In this document: in pieces, positions 44,552 through 53,451 of the stretch
Position numbering within the stretch: the first letter of the stretch is position 1
Layout: each line of letters opens with the position of its first letter
Assembly: GCA_002085445.1 (NCBI GenBank)
Contig: NBMI01000014.1
Span: 1-63,282, forward strand
Source: Candidatus Parabeggiatoa sp. nov. 2
GTDB lineage: Bacteria; Pseudomonadota; Gammaproteobacteria; Beggiatoales; Beggiatoaceae
Reading direction: 5' to 3'
Length of the DNA stretch: 63,282 bases
The notes under the pieces: model-generated
What the model saw: the letters and a program-made list of their open reading frames with translations, nothing else
Database searches by the model: none
What the model was told of the DNA's origin: nothing
Position numbers and translations under genes: made by a program

Positions 44552-45559
44552 ATGTCAAATATATTTTACGTTGGCATCGATTTGGGTACCAGTCGATCTA
44601 GCATTGCCACATCAACCGGTAAGCGCATGTCAACAAGAACATGTGTTGGGTATCCCAAAGACGTTATCTCAAGAAAAAGATTTGGTAAAGATTACCTTTT
44701 TGGAGATGAAGCCGTAGATAATCGGCTGGCTCTGGACATGATCTGGCCGCTTGCTGATGGGGTTATTTGCGAAGAGGAAAAAGCCCTTAGTACTACCGGG
44801 CTTATTCTTAAACATCTCATTGCTCAAGCCATTCCTGAGAAGCAGGAAACAGATAAAATTTATGTCGCAATCGGTGTGCCTGCTCAAGCAAGCATTAGGA
44901 ATAAGAAGGCAATCATAGAGATTGCAAGGGATTTTATTGATAAAATCCTTATTGTCAGTGAACCTTTTACGGTGGCTTATTCCATTGACCGGTTCGACGA
45001 ATGTCTGATTGTCGATATCGGTGCCGGCACAACCGATTTATGCCGGATGCATGGTTCAATGCCTGAACCGGAAGACCAGATTACCCTTAAGGCGGCTGGA
45101 AATTTTCTTGATGATGTGCTTACGAAAGCCATTCTTGAAAAGTTTCCTGATGTCCAGCTTACCCCTCAGATTGTCAGACGTATAAAAGAGAAGCACGGTT
45201 ATGTCTCCGATACTTCTGATCTCGTCAAAGTAACGCTGACCAAGCGGGGGATTCCGGCTGAATATGATCTAACAACTATTCTCAGGGAGTGCAGTTTAAA
45301 ACTGACCAAACCCATCAGTAAGGCCATACAGGAACTGGTCGGTACCTTTGATCCTGAATTCCAGGAAAGACTCCGTAACAATGTTATTATCGCTGGCGGC
45401 GGTTCTCGACTCAAAGGGCTGGAGGCTGCCGTCGAAAAAAGTCTTCTCGAATATGGTGGAGGCGACGCTATTTGTGTGCAGGATGCCGAATACTGCGGAA
45501 GTGAAGGAGCATTAAAGATGTGCGTAGAAATGCCGGATGAATATTGGGAGAAGATATAG
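44552..45559 (+). CDS. mamK: MamK-type bacterial actin
   Basis: 335 residues. Actin-fold ATPase with all nucleotide motifs: phosphate-1 VGIDLGTSRSS (7-17), phosphate-2 LIVDIGAGTTDL (152-163) and adenosine motif NVIIAGGGSRLKGL (277-290). It matches magnetotactic MamK rather than MreB, ParM or FtsA: CVGYPKDVI (31-39), FGDEAVDNR, LDMIWPLADGVI, VAIGVPAQAS, IVSEPFTVAYSID, EPEDQITLKAAGNFLDD. The catalytic E137 and D155 correspond to the E and D needed for MamK ATP hydrolysis and filament turnover. MamK positions magnetosomes; here no other mam gene is visible. Strong ribosome site AAGGAGGTGTAATG. Confidence 0.9.
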   Translation: MSNIFYVGIDLGTSRSSIATSTGKRMSTRTCVGYPKDVISRKRFGKDYLFGDEAVDNRLALDMIWPLADGVICEEEKALSTTGLILKHLIAQAIPEKQETDKIYVAIGVPAQASIRNKKAIIEIARDFIDKILIVSEPFTVAYSIDRFDECLIVDIGAGTTDLCRMHGSMPEPEDQITLKAAGNFLDDVLTKAILEKFPDVQLTPQIVRRIKEKHGYVSDTSDLVKVTLTKRGIPAEYDLTTILRECSLKLTKPISKAIQELVGTFDPEFQERLRNNVIIAGGGSRLKGLEAAVEKSLLEYGGGDAICVQDAEYCGSEGALKMCVEMPDEYWEKI

Positions 45560-46181
45560 CCAATGCGAATTAAGAATGAAAAATGAAAAATGAAAAATGA
45601 AAAATGAACAAAGGCTTATAAAATCACTTTCAATCAATACGTTTTTATAAGTTATTGATTTTTTATGATTCAATTCAATCCTTAATTCGCATAGCAGGAG
45701 TCCAAACTTTAGTTTGGCGGGAGTCCAAACTTTAGTTTGGCAGTACCAAGTTAAAACTGGCCGACTCCTGTTGCATTTTACCACTTTACCACAGGTTCCA
45801 CTAAAGCGTCTCGATTGCAACCCCTTCGGGGTTGAGGCTTTTCAATTACCAAAACCCAACACCACAGGTTCCACCTGTGGCTATTCATATTCAACCCTTT
45901 CAGGGTTGAAGCTTCTCAATTACCAAAAACCACAGGTTTCACCTGTGGCTATTCACATTCAACCCCTTCGGGGTTGAGGCTTTTCAATCACCAAAACCCA
46001 ACACCACAGGTTGCACCTGTGGCTATTCATATTCAACCCTTTCAGGGTTGAAGCTTCTCAATTACCAAAAACCACAGGTTGCACCACCTGTGGCTATTCA
46101 CATTCAACCCCTTCGGGGTTGAAGCTTCTCAATTACCAAAAACCACAGGTTTCACCGGTAGCTATAACTTTTAATCGAAAC
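45560..46181. repeat. Array of 66-73-bp units with two palindromes each
   Basis: After AAAAATG heptamers (45577-45607) and two AGTCCAAACTTTAGTTTGG units (45697-45740), five to six units follow from 45783: ACCACAGGTTnCACCTGTGG, CTATTCAnATTCAA, CAACCCCTTCGGGGTTG, then AAGCTTCTCAATTACCAAAA. Units alternate between two subtypes. There are no unique spacers. An open frame runs through the array into the methyltransferase gene; its first 57 codons are repeat. Confidence 0.85.
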
Positions 46182-47498
46182 ATGCTAACTAAAGAACAAA
46201 TACTCAATTTATTTCAATCACAAACCGTTAAACAGGAATGGTCTTTTAAAGATTATAAACCCTCACAAACCGGAAAATGGTCACATAGTTACCATCGTTA
46301 TCCGGCTAAGTTTATTCCTCAATTAGTGGAAAAGCTGATTGATGAATATGTCAACACTGAAGACGCTCATATTAATGATCCTTTTATGGGCAGTGGGACA
46401 ACTGTGGTGACGGCCATTTCGAGAGGGTTTAAGGCAAGTGGTGTGGATATCAATCGGATGGCTTACTTAATCAGCAAGGTTAAAGCCACGCCAATTGAAC
46501 CGATATATCTTAATAATCAGATAAAGCAATTTCTGGCTAGGCTGAGTTTTTTGGCAAAACAAGAAACCTTAATGTTAACGGCACCGGTTGAACCGTTAAT
46601 TCCAGAAAATCACCTAGATAAAATTAACTATTGGTTTCCTGAAGCAAATAAGTATGAACTTGGAGAAATATTACGAGTGATTGAGAACCAAGAAGTTCCC
46701 ATGATAAAAGATTTCTTGCGAGTGGCTTTTAGCCACATTTTGAAAAAATGCTCAATCTGGCTTCAAGGAAGCAGTAAGCCCACCCGTGATTTAAAAAAAG
46801 CACCGGCAAAACCTTATAAAATATTAAAAAAGCATTTAACAAAAATGCAGAAAGCCAACAAGGAATTTTATCAAGTGGTGCCAACAAAAGTGATAGAAAA
46901 TTTAGAGGATTACTTGAATATTAATTATGAAGATGCCGCAAAACAGCCCATTGTTGATAATAGTGTCGATTTTATTGTCAGTTCAAGTCCTTATGTCACC
47001 AGCTATGAATATGCCGATTTACACCAACTATCAACCATTTGGCTTAATCTATCAGATGATTTAGCGGCTTATAGAAAACGCTTTATTGGCACCTCGCACC
47101 GCCGCGACGATGATAGAACCTTAAAAAGTAAAATTGCACAAGACATTGTTTCTCAGATGGTGCCTAAAAGTAAAAAATTAGCCAGAGAAATCAATACTTT
47201 TTTTGTTGACATGCAGGCTGTTTTCGATGACAGTTTTAGAATTTTAATGCCCCATGGTAGATGCTGCTATGTGATAGGCAATACCAAATTAAAGGGGGTT
47301 GATATTTTGAATGCCCAAGTGTTTGCAGAGAGTTTACAATATGCCGGCTTCAAACTGGATAGACTCATTGTGAGAGAGATTCCCTCTAAAATTCTCCCCC
47401 AAAAAAGGGATGAACAGACGGGGCGATTTGCCAGTGCTCAAAATGCGAGTACTGAAGCCTATCCCATAGAATACATTGTTATCGGAATAAAGGAGTAA
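46182..47498 (+). CDS. Site-specific DNA methyltransferase (orphan)
   Basis: 438 residues from the ATG at 46182; the longer frame is repeat-derived. SAM-binding motif I is DPFMGSGTTV (66-75), followed by GVDINRMAYLI. The catalytic motif is SSSPYVTSYEYADLHQLSTI (267-286), which corresponds to the S/T-PP-Y of N4-cytosine and some N6-adenine enzymes but has S for the first P. The order motif I, variable region, motif IV is that of the alpha type. SHSYHRYPAKFIPQLVEKLI at the start is typical of this group. No restriction gene is adjacent, so it is an orphan enzyme here. Confidence 0.85.
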   Translation: MLTKEQILNLFQSQTVKQEWSFKDYKPSQTGKWSHSYHRYPAKFIPQLVEKLIDEYVNTEDAHINDPFMGSGTTVVTAISRGFKASGVDINRMAYLISKVKATPIEPIYLNNQIKQFLARLSFLAKQETLMLTAPVEPLIPENHLDKINYWFPEANKYELGEILRVIENQEVPMIKDFLRVAFSHILKKCSIWLQGSSKPTRDLKKAPAKPYKILKKHLTKMQKANKEFYQVVPTKVIENLEDYLNINYEDAAKQPIVDNSVDFIVSSSPYVTSYEYADLHQLSTIWLNLSDDLAAYRKRFIGTSHRRDDDRTLKSKIAQDIVSQMVPKSKKLAREINTFFVDMQAVFDDSFRILMPHGRCCYVIGNTKLKGVDILNAQVFAESLQYAGFKLDRLIVREIPSKILPQKRDEQTGRFASAQNASTEAYPIEYIVIGIKE

Positions 47499-48016
47499 AC
47501 TGGGGTGATGAAAATTGTGAATTGTTATTTAAAATTGAAAAATGTTAAAAATCCTTTCATAAGCAAACAATCCTTGTCGTTATTGAAGTGTAAATCACCC
47601 ACGAATCAATCCGTTTATTCCAAAAAACCGTTGTACTAGACAGCAACAGGTGGGCAAAAGCAGGATTTTGTTGATATCTTATCGAAGGGCACTGGTTCAG
47701 TTAGGTGTAAAATATATAAAAATAAGGCAATGAAAGCATCTCTCGCCATCAGGATTGCATTGAACTGAACCTGTGCCATGGGTAGAACGTAGCGCTTTTC
47801 TCGTTTCACCTCGTTCCAACGCGCCGGCGTTGGAAGGCGTACCGTGAAGTTGCAGCGTCATGAATCCACCTAACACAACAAGGTGGTGTTCTGCTATAGC
47901 ATTTTGCGTAAACTACCTCACTTGTAGGGGCAAACCTGCGTGTTTGCCCTTTTTGGTAGAAAAATGCTAGACTTCTTATTTTGTCAATGCCCGTCAGCTA
48001 CGGATTCATACCACAT
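47499..48016. other. Intergenic region, no gene seen
   Basis: Contains an end of the AATCCTTGTnGTTATT family (47570), an AAACCGTTGTACT end (47627-47639) and a GGGGCAAACCTGCGTGTTTGCCC hairpin followed by TTTTT (47928-47955). The rest shows nothing recognisable. Confidence 0.6.
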
Positions 48017-48370
48017 TCAAGGGTGCGTGGGATGCAGCTTACGCTTTCCAAGGCTTTCAGTAATCAATGTCGTTACCAATGTATTTATGTTCACACCCTC
48101 TTGTTTGGCATACCTGATAAGACGAGTATATAAGCTTTTGGGTAACGGGATAAACTTACCGCTACTGCTAGGTTCTGGCACCGGATGACCTGCTGACTCT
48201 AATGCTGCTAGAGTTTCGCGCAAAGCATCTAAGCCATTTCGTATCGCTTCATCAATGGTTTCTCCATCTGAAAGACATTCTAAAAAATCAGGAAACGTAA
48301 TCAGAAAACCACCCCCGTCTTCTTCACTAAGAGGACGAATTTCAAAAGGATATTGAGACAAATCGACCAT
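48017..48370 (-). CDS. hicB: HicB family antitoxin
   Basis: 117 residues. The HicB fold is seen in YPFEIRPLSEEDGGGFLITFPDFLECLSDGETIDEAIRNGLDAL (residues 7-50), followed by a ribbon-helix-helix-like DNA-binding C-terminus (FIPLPKSLYTRLIRYAKQEG). HicB neutralises HicA and represses the operon. It starts three bases after the hicA stop. Its last residues are basic and histidine-containing (GKRKLHPTHP). Confidence 0.92.
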   Translation of the reverse strand: MVDLSQYPFEIRPLSEEDGGGFLITFPDFLECLSDGETIDEAIRNGLDALRETLAALESAGHPVPEPSSSGKFIPLPKSLYTRLIRYAKQEGVNINTLVTTLITESLGKRKLHPTHP

Positions 48371-48373
48371 AGT

Positions 48374-48595
48374 TCACTCCACGAAATTGAGAAACTTTTT
48401 GATGTATATCGGTTTGATTGGGCGTTTAGCTGGAACCGGCAATGTTCTACCATCAGAACGAATAAACACAACATGATTGGTGCCTTGTTGTCGCCATTCA
48501 ATCGCGAAAGTTCGAGCTACAACCTTTAGACTTTCAATCCGCCAACCTTGGGGATTGTTTCGCATCTTATCACGAATTTTATCGGCGTTACTCAT
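48374..48595 (-). CDS. hicA: HicA family mRNA interferase toxin
   Basis: 73 residues from the ATG at 48595 (MSNADKIRDKMRNNPQGWRI); the longer frame to 48763 adds 56 residues unlike HicA. The active histidine is H41 in QGTNHVVFIRSDGRTLPVPA, with the family ending RPIKPIYIKKFLNFVE. HicA is a double-stranded-RNA-binding-fold toxin that cleaves mRNA. The gene order hicA-hicB, with a very short gap, is typical. The 442-bp inverted-repeat element begins 155 bases upstream. Confidence 0.88.
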   Translation of the reverse strand: MSNADKIRDKMRNNPQGWRIESLKVVARTFAIEWRQQGTNHVVFIRSDGRTLPVPAKRPIKPIYIKKFLNFVE

Positions 48596-48750
48596 AAATA
48601 TATCTGTCTGAGTGTGATGCCATTTCTGGCCCACGACGCGGGGTGTACCGAAAGGCATTGCTTCAGGGACAACCATAAAGGATTGCCTATGGCTAAAACG
48701 TAGGAGCAATCTTTGCTCTAGCCCTTTCGGTTCCTTAAAGTTTTTAGTAT

Positions 48751-49192
48751 CAAGGGCCTTCAATCAAATCAAGTGTTCAGGCAAAAGTACAGCGAAGCGA
48801 AACTTTTGCCTGAACATCAATTCGCCAACCTGGCCCCCAAAAAAACCGCCAGGTTTTAGACACGTTGGTATGGTAAGCCAGTAACAAAAGCTTACCAAAT
48901 CAATTTTAAAACAGGGCCTTCCAAAGAAACCTTACCAATTGAGCGACAAGACAATTCAAAGTCTGTAGGATAAGTGGGACATACCTTTTTTCGGGTGTGT
49001 CCCAGTCGTCCTACTATCGATAACAAAGTCTTGCCGCTCAAACTTCAAGGTTTATTTTGGGGGCCAGGTTTTAAAATTGATTTGGTCAGTTTTTTTAAAA
49101 TGTGCTTTCACAAAAAAACCAAGGTTTTATCGAACTTGCGGTTGGGGGCCATGTTGTGAAATTGATTCACTTGATTTGATTGATGGCCCTTG
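48751..49192. mobile_element. 442-bp MITE-like element with 25-bp inverted ends
   Basis: Positions 48751-48775 and 49168-49192 are inverted repeats (24 of 25 bases; ends CAAGGGCC and GGCCCTTG). Inside is a second pair, ACCAAATCAATTTTAAAACA at 48894-48913 against the complement of about 49066-49086, so the element is a nested palindrome. No gene. A hairpin with AGGCAAAAGTACAGCGAAGC lies at 48780-48814. Part of the left segment (CAATTCGCCAACCTGGCCCC) recurs at about 49990, so the sequence is dispersed. From 49193 to 49274 nothing is seen. Confidence 0.65.
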
Positions 49193-49274
49193 ATTGAAAC
49201 TTAAGTAGGGCAAGTGGGACACCCCCTTTTTTGCCTACCCTACCAATCACCCAGATTGATTGCAGCAGGACTAC

Positions 49275-49841
49275 CTACCGATGTAAGAATTTCAGCACAT
49301 TCACGCAGCCTTCGCATGCTTTCAAACGTTGTCGTAGCGTTTCCTGAGCCGATTGGATTTTTTCTGGGTTTTGTTCGCTTCGTGCTAGGAGAACTTGTTG
49401 ATATTGGTTTTCGAGTTCGGTATCCGGTTGTCGGGTGGCAAGAAAGTAAATCTGTTCTTTGCCGATTTGTTCGTCTAGGAAAAACGCTTTTTTTTTGGCA
49501 GGAATGTAGCGCGTGATGCCAGGTTGCACCGGATTGAAATTGTTCACCGTGACACCCGCGAAGCTTTTCATTGGAAACAGCCGATAGATGTTGTCGGAAG
49601 AGTCTGTCTGAAAAACGTACACGTAAATGTCGGTTTTTTCGGTGGTGGCGGGAGCGAAAAGGATTTTGTAGAAGTCGCCAGAGTATAAAATACTCCCTTC
49701 CGTTAATATCTTGAATTGCTTGCTGCCTTCGTGACGGTAGAGGTATTTGATGTCAATGTCTGGCGGCTCTGCCGAGAATGCCATCAGCGGAGTGATTGCG
49801 ACTATAATGCCGCAGAGAATGGCGAGAGCATTTTTTTGCAT
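49275..49841 (-). CDS. Secreted DUF4384 domain protein
   Basis: 188 residues with a signal peptide (1-23, ending MAFSA). DUF4384 is recognised from YLYRHEGSKQFKILTEGSIL, SGDFYKILFAP and YVYVFQTDSSDNIYRLFPM, and this domain extends to about residue 130. It is followed by a helical stretch (SEQNPEKIQSAQETLRQRLK) and two cysteines (CEGC) near the end. DUF4384 is common in surface or signalling proteins of large sulfur bacteria; function unknown. Periplasmic or outer-membrane location likely. Confidence 0.8.
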   Translation of the reverse strand: MQKNALAILCGIIVAITPLMAFSAEPPDIDIKYLYRHEGSKQFKILTEGSILYSGDFYKILFAPATTEKTDIYVYVFQTDSSDNIYRLFPMKSFAGVTVNNFNPVQPGITRYIPAKKKAFFLDEQIGKEQIYFLATRQPDTELENQYQQVLLARSEQNPEKIQSAQETLRQRLKACEGCVNVLKFLHR

Positions 49842-50440
49842 TTGCGGTTTCCTTGTATCAGTGATCAGTGATCAGTTATCAATGATCAGTCGCTTTTTTG
49901 CTAAAAATCCGATGTCTTAAAGACATCGGATTTTTTAATTATAAGTACCAAGCCAGGGGCAACGCCCCTGGAGATAGGGCCTTCAATCAAATCAATTCGC
50001 CAACCTGGCCCCTATCTTAATGAAAAATGAAAACGGAAAAATGAAAACGGAGTGATTAGATGATAAGTCGATAATTTTTATCCTAATTTTATGAAAATTT
50101 CCGGTTGTTATTTTCATCGATTTGAAGTACGTTCCGTCTAAAAAAACGCGTTGGAAAGACACCTTAGGCACTGAGCAAAAATAACTTACACAAATTATCA
50201 ATAATTTTCCGCTCCTTTAATATACTCAAGAAGGGAACAAATTGGACTTTTTGAGAAACATTTCATAACTTAAGTAACTACCGAAAAGCCCCAACGGGGC
50301 GATATTAATATAGCCTGGGGCAGCGCCCCAGGAAATCCAAGTTATGGCCACGTTGAGTATACCTTTCATCTTGGATAAATGTTGAAGTTATTTTTGCTTG
50401 ATGCCTTAGTATTTTTCATTTTTCATTTTTCATTTATTGA
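49842..50440. repeat. Intergenic repeats
   Basis: TCAGTGATCAGTTATCA units (49857-49887), the hairpin AAAATCCGATGTCTTAAAGACATCGGATTTT (49904-49936), CCAGGGGCAACGCCCCTGG (49952-49970), GGGGCAGCGCCCC (50317-50329) and TTTTTCA heptamers before the next gene (50413-50433). A plus-strand CCCCAACGGGGCGA at about 50289 is similar to units near 34600. No gene. Confidence 0.75.
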
Positions 50441-52462
50441 TTACCACCACCACCAGCCTTGAGAGCGAGTGTTGCGAATAAACACCGGTGTTTGGGCAAT
50501 TAATCTCTTGCCTTTTTCTGTGTATGAGGCCTTCACGTACACTTTTTCATCTCGGTTCACAGATTTCGTGTGCAGTCTTGAGCCACTGAAATAGGCCGGC
50601 GGACGGGATTTGTCATACGGACGTTTCACCGTCCAAGAAACACGGCTGGTGACTTCCTTAGAACTGCCATCGGAGTAACGAAGTTTGGCTGTGTAAGAAC
50701 CTGACTGCCTTTCGGCGAGGGAAGTACTACCGTAAACATATAACTTAGCGGGCCTTTTATTGGAAGAATGGGCGCGGTTGTAACGATAAGCCCTATATTC
50801 CCGGATTTGAGAGCGGGAGTAGCAACGTGCGGCCACTTTCCAATCCCTAGCAGACGCTTCATAAACACAGAAACGACCACGCCGGTTTTTATGGGAAAAC
50901 AACATGACGTGTCCTGGTTTGTTCAGAATGTCACCTGGCCGTAATTTGTTCTTTGATATCCGAGCTGATATCCGCGGTAAACGACTGGTACCGTATTTTT
51001 TCTCTAAGCCCCAGACTTGAGAAATCAAGCCAGAACAATCGACACCTACAGCGCGAGAACTTCCAAAATATTTTCCCCGACATCTTCGATTTTTGGCGGT
51101 ACATTTATCCCCGGCTTTTTTGCCGGCCCGCAATCCAGCCTTGAAGGAAGCGATGCTGTTATTTCCGCCCCATTTATACGGAATTCCTCGGTAAGAACCG
51201 CGTCTCCGAATGGGGGTAATGACCCGTTTTCTGCCATAACGAGTGCCCCGCCGAGGGGTGATATTGGCGCTTCTCACCTTAAATCGGTGATTGGCATAAG
51301 CTCTCGCTTGGCGAATGATTTGTTTACGACTCAGCGATTTGCGGTAGCCTCGTTGCTTTGGACGATCCGATTTCTGTTGAGCAACCCCGTCGTCTGTCTC
51401 AGACGGATGAAAATCTTTCGACTGGCTTTCTGTGTAAGAAAACAATTTTTGTGAGAGCTTGTGAGAATTCGCAGAACGCCTCTTGGTTTGAACGCCAGAA
51501 CGCCATTTAACCACTTCAAAGCTGTCTTTGAGTGGCACAATTTGAAACACGTCTCCCGAAGGTGTGACGGCTAAGTCTTGATAGGTGTAAGCATAAAGAC
51601 TATACGGCAATTGAACTTGGGCAAGCAATTCTCCTTTTGGGGTGTATTTGCGTAGAAATCTCCGCACATTTTCGGCTTTGGAGTTTTCAGTCAGTGACTC
51701 TTCACCAACCACTTCTTCGACGCTGAGGTAAATGTTTTTGTCTTTATCAAGCCCGATGAAGTTGATGGTTTTGAGTAAACCCGTCTGGCTTTTGACCGAA
51801 ATTTCTCCGCCAAGCTCGGTTTCATTGTTGTGGAGCCAAATCGTGCCTTGTGAGTCGTTGTGTCGTTCGACGTGAAAGGCATATTTCCCTATCGGAATCT
51901 GCACAAGCGCTTTGTTGTCATATTGATGGTAAAACTGGCCGTCAAACGCTTCAAAAACCAGCCCATTTTCTTTATGGCAGCGAATGCCGATGGGAATGAT
52001 GTCGTTTCCGATGGGATAGGTTCGGATAACTTTTCCGGTTCGGTTATAGAGGATAACCTTTTGATTTCGGCTGAACAGCAGATAAAAGTGCATGCCATCA
52101 TCCATCACGCATAAGTCATCCGCGTTTTTTGGAGAAAGTGGCGCTGAGGAAGAGGCCTGTTTTGGGGAAAGCGGAATTGACGATAGCCAAATTGACGAAA
52201 AGGTATTATTTGTGGTGTTGAATACCAAAATGCGTTGGTTTTCGGAGTCAAGCAGGTAGAGTGAGCGGCCAGTTTCGTCCACGAGAACGCTTGGCGGCCC
52301 AAAATTGTTGGCCGGTGCTTGAGTCAGGGCAATTTGCTCCGCTTCAGTGCCCCATTCAAAGCTGGCAACTTCGTGGGCTGTAAATGTGTGTAAGGCCGCT
52401 ACGCTCGTCATTGGATAAATGACTAGCGATGTCAAAAGGCCTTGGATGAGTTGTCGGTTCAT
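50441..52462 (-). CDS. Secreted propeller plus NlpC/P60-like hydrolase
   Basis: 673 residues from the ATG at 52462 (GGGAGGAAAT upstream), beginning with a signal peptide (MNRQLIQGLLTSLVIYPMTS, cleavage near VAA). About 35-320: beta-propeller-like repeats (LVDETGRSLYLLDSENQRIL, VMDDGMHFYLLFSRNQKVIL). About 330-420: basic linker. About 425-560: NlpC/P60-type cysteine hydrolase with Cys476 in AVGVDCSGLISQVWG and His518 in KPGHVMLFSHK, after YKWGG. About 570-665: Ig-like domain (TAKLRYSDGSSKEVTSRVSW). Such enzymes cut peptidoglycan stem peptides. Very basic, so probably cell-wall or surface associated. Confidence 0.82.
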   Translation of the reverse strand: MNRQLIQGLLTSLVIYPMTSVAALHTFTAHEVASFEWGTEAEQIALTQAPANNFGPPSVLVDETGRSLYLLDSENQRILVFNTTNNTFSSIWLSSIPLSPKQASSSAPLSPKNADDLCVMDDGMHFYLLFSRNQKVILYNRTGKVIRTYPIGNDIIPIGIRCHKENGLVFEAFDGQFYHQYDNKALVQIPIGKYAFHVERHNDSQGTIWLHNNETELGGEISVKSQTGLLKTINFIGLDKDKNIYLSVEEVVGEESLTENSKAENVRRFLRKYTPKGELLAQVQLPYSLYAYTYQDLAVTPSGDVFQIVPLKDSFEVVKWRSGVQTKRRSANSHKLSQKLFSYTESQSKDFHPSETDDGVAQQKSDRPKQRGYRKSLSRKQIIRQARAYANHRFKVRSANITPRRGTRYGRKRVITPIRRRGSYRGIPYKWGGNNSIASFKAGLRAGKKAGDKCTAKNRRCRGKYFGSSRAVGVDCSGLISQVWGLEKKYGTSRLPRISARISKNKLRPGDILNKPGHVMLFSHKNRRGRFCVYEASARDWKVAARCYSRSQIREYRAYRYNRAHSSNKRPAKLYVYGSTSLAERQSGSYTAKLRYSDGSSKEVTSRVSWTVKRPYDKSRPPAYFSGSRLHTKSVNRDEKVYVKASYTEKGKRLIAQTPVFIRNTRSQGWWWW

Positions 52463-53451
52463 TTTTTGTTGATTTCCTCCCAATCGGGTTTGACGTGAAT
52501 ATACTAATGAAAAATGAAAAATGAAAGTTTTCATTATAAACAATTTAATCACTTATTGGCCCATTTTCATTTTCACGGCCAAAGAAATGCGTTCAGTATA
52601 CTTCACAATGAAAATATAATACATGAATTTGCAGTTGAAAAAAATACCTCAGAGGTTTTTAAAACCTCGGATATTGGATTATGCACATTTTATGCCATTA
52701 TAGGTTAAAACCTCATAATCATGCCATGACTCGGAGGTTTTTATTGGTAACGAGTTTGTAGGGGGCAGATTCAGTGTTTCAGTCGCTTGGCAATGTCGTG
52801 CATGTGTACCTTGTATTCCAGTCGCTCGGCAAAGTCGTGCTGAGTACATCCACACAAGCGCGGTTAAAACAATTGAGTACAACTAATTACGCGGAGAGTA
52901 CAACTAATTACGCGGAGAGTACAACTAATTACGCGGAGAGTACAACTAATTACGCGGATAAACGAATTGAGTATAACTAATTACGCGGAGAGTACAACTA
53001 ATTGCCCTGATACGTACTTGAGCTTTTAGACAAACGCAGTAAATGCTTACGCGAGATAACTCTCGTTCTTCGCTATGCGAGATAACGGCTTTAGCCTTAG
53101 AATAAATTCTAAGGCTAAAAGCTAAAGCAGGCTGAAGCCAGCTAAAACTAAAAACTTAGTGCCCTGATACGTACAGCCTTAGAATAAATTCTAAGGCTAA
53201 AAGCTAAAGCAGGCTGAAGCCAGCTAAAACTAAAAACTTAGTGCCCTGATACGTACTTGAGCTTTTAGACAAACGCAGCCTTAGAATAAATTCTAAGGCT
53301 AAAAGCTAAAGAAACTTTAGCCTGAATAGTTTTAGCTTGGCACTGCCAAACTAAAGTTTGGACTCCTGCCAAACTAAAGTTTGGACTCCTGCCAAACTAA
53401 AGTTTGGACTCCTGATAACTGATAACTGATAACTTAAACTTCTCACTGAAA
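52463..53451. repeat. Tandem and direct repeats between the NlpC/P60 and cti genes
   Basis: TTTTTCA heptamers (52505-52525, complement AAAATGAA), a hairpin CCTCAGAGGTTTTTAAAACCTC (52650-52673), a 21-base tandem (GAGTACAACTAATTACGCGGA) from 52875 in four near-perfect units, a direct repeat of about 80 bases present two to three times in 53090-53310 (with CCTTAGAATAAATTCTAAGG), three CCAAACTAAAGTTTGGACTC units (53345-53410) and TAACTGA heptamers at 53412-53434. No gene. Confidence 0.8.

Noticed and set aside
44552..45559. Magnetosome island
   Set aside because: Only the MamK-type gene is present; no mamA, B, E, I, M, O, P or Q homologue in the window.
45783..46181. Possible CRISPR array with palindromic repeats
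   Set aside because: All parts of the unit are repeated, leaving no unique spacers; the units also occur scattered elsewhere.
48596..48763. N-terminal extension of HicA
   Set aside because: The additional 56 residues are unlike HicA, and a start at 48595 gives the standard 73-residue toxin.
36000..48800. Prophage or integrative element carrying Septu, methyltransferase and hicAB
   Set aside because: No integrase, structural or replication genes and no tRNA attachment site seen; genes are separated by the same repeats as housekeeping genes.
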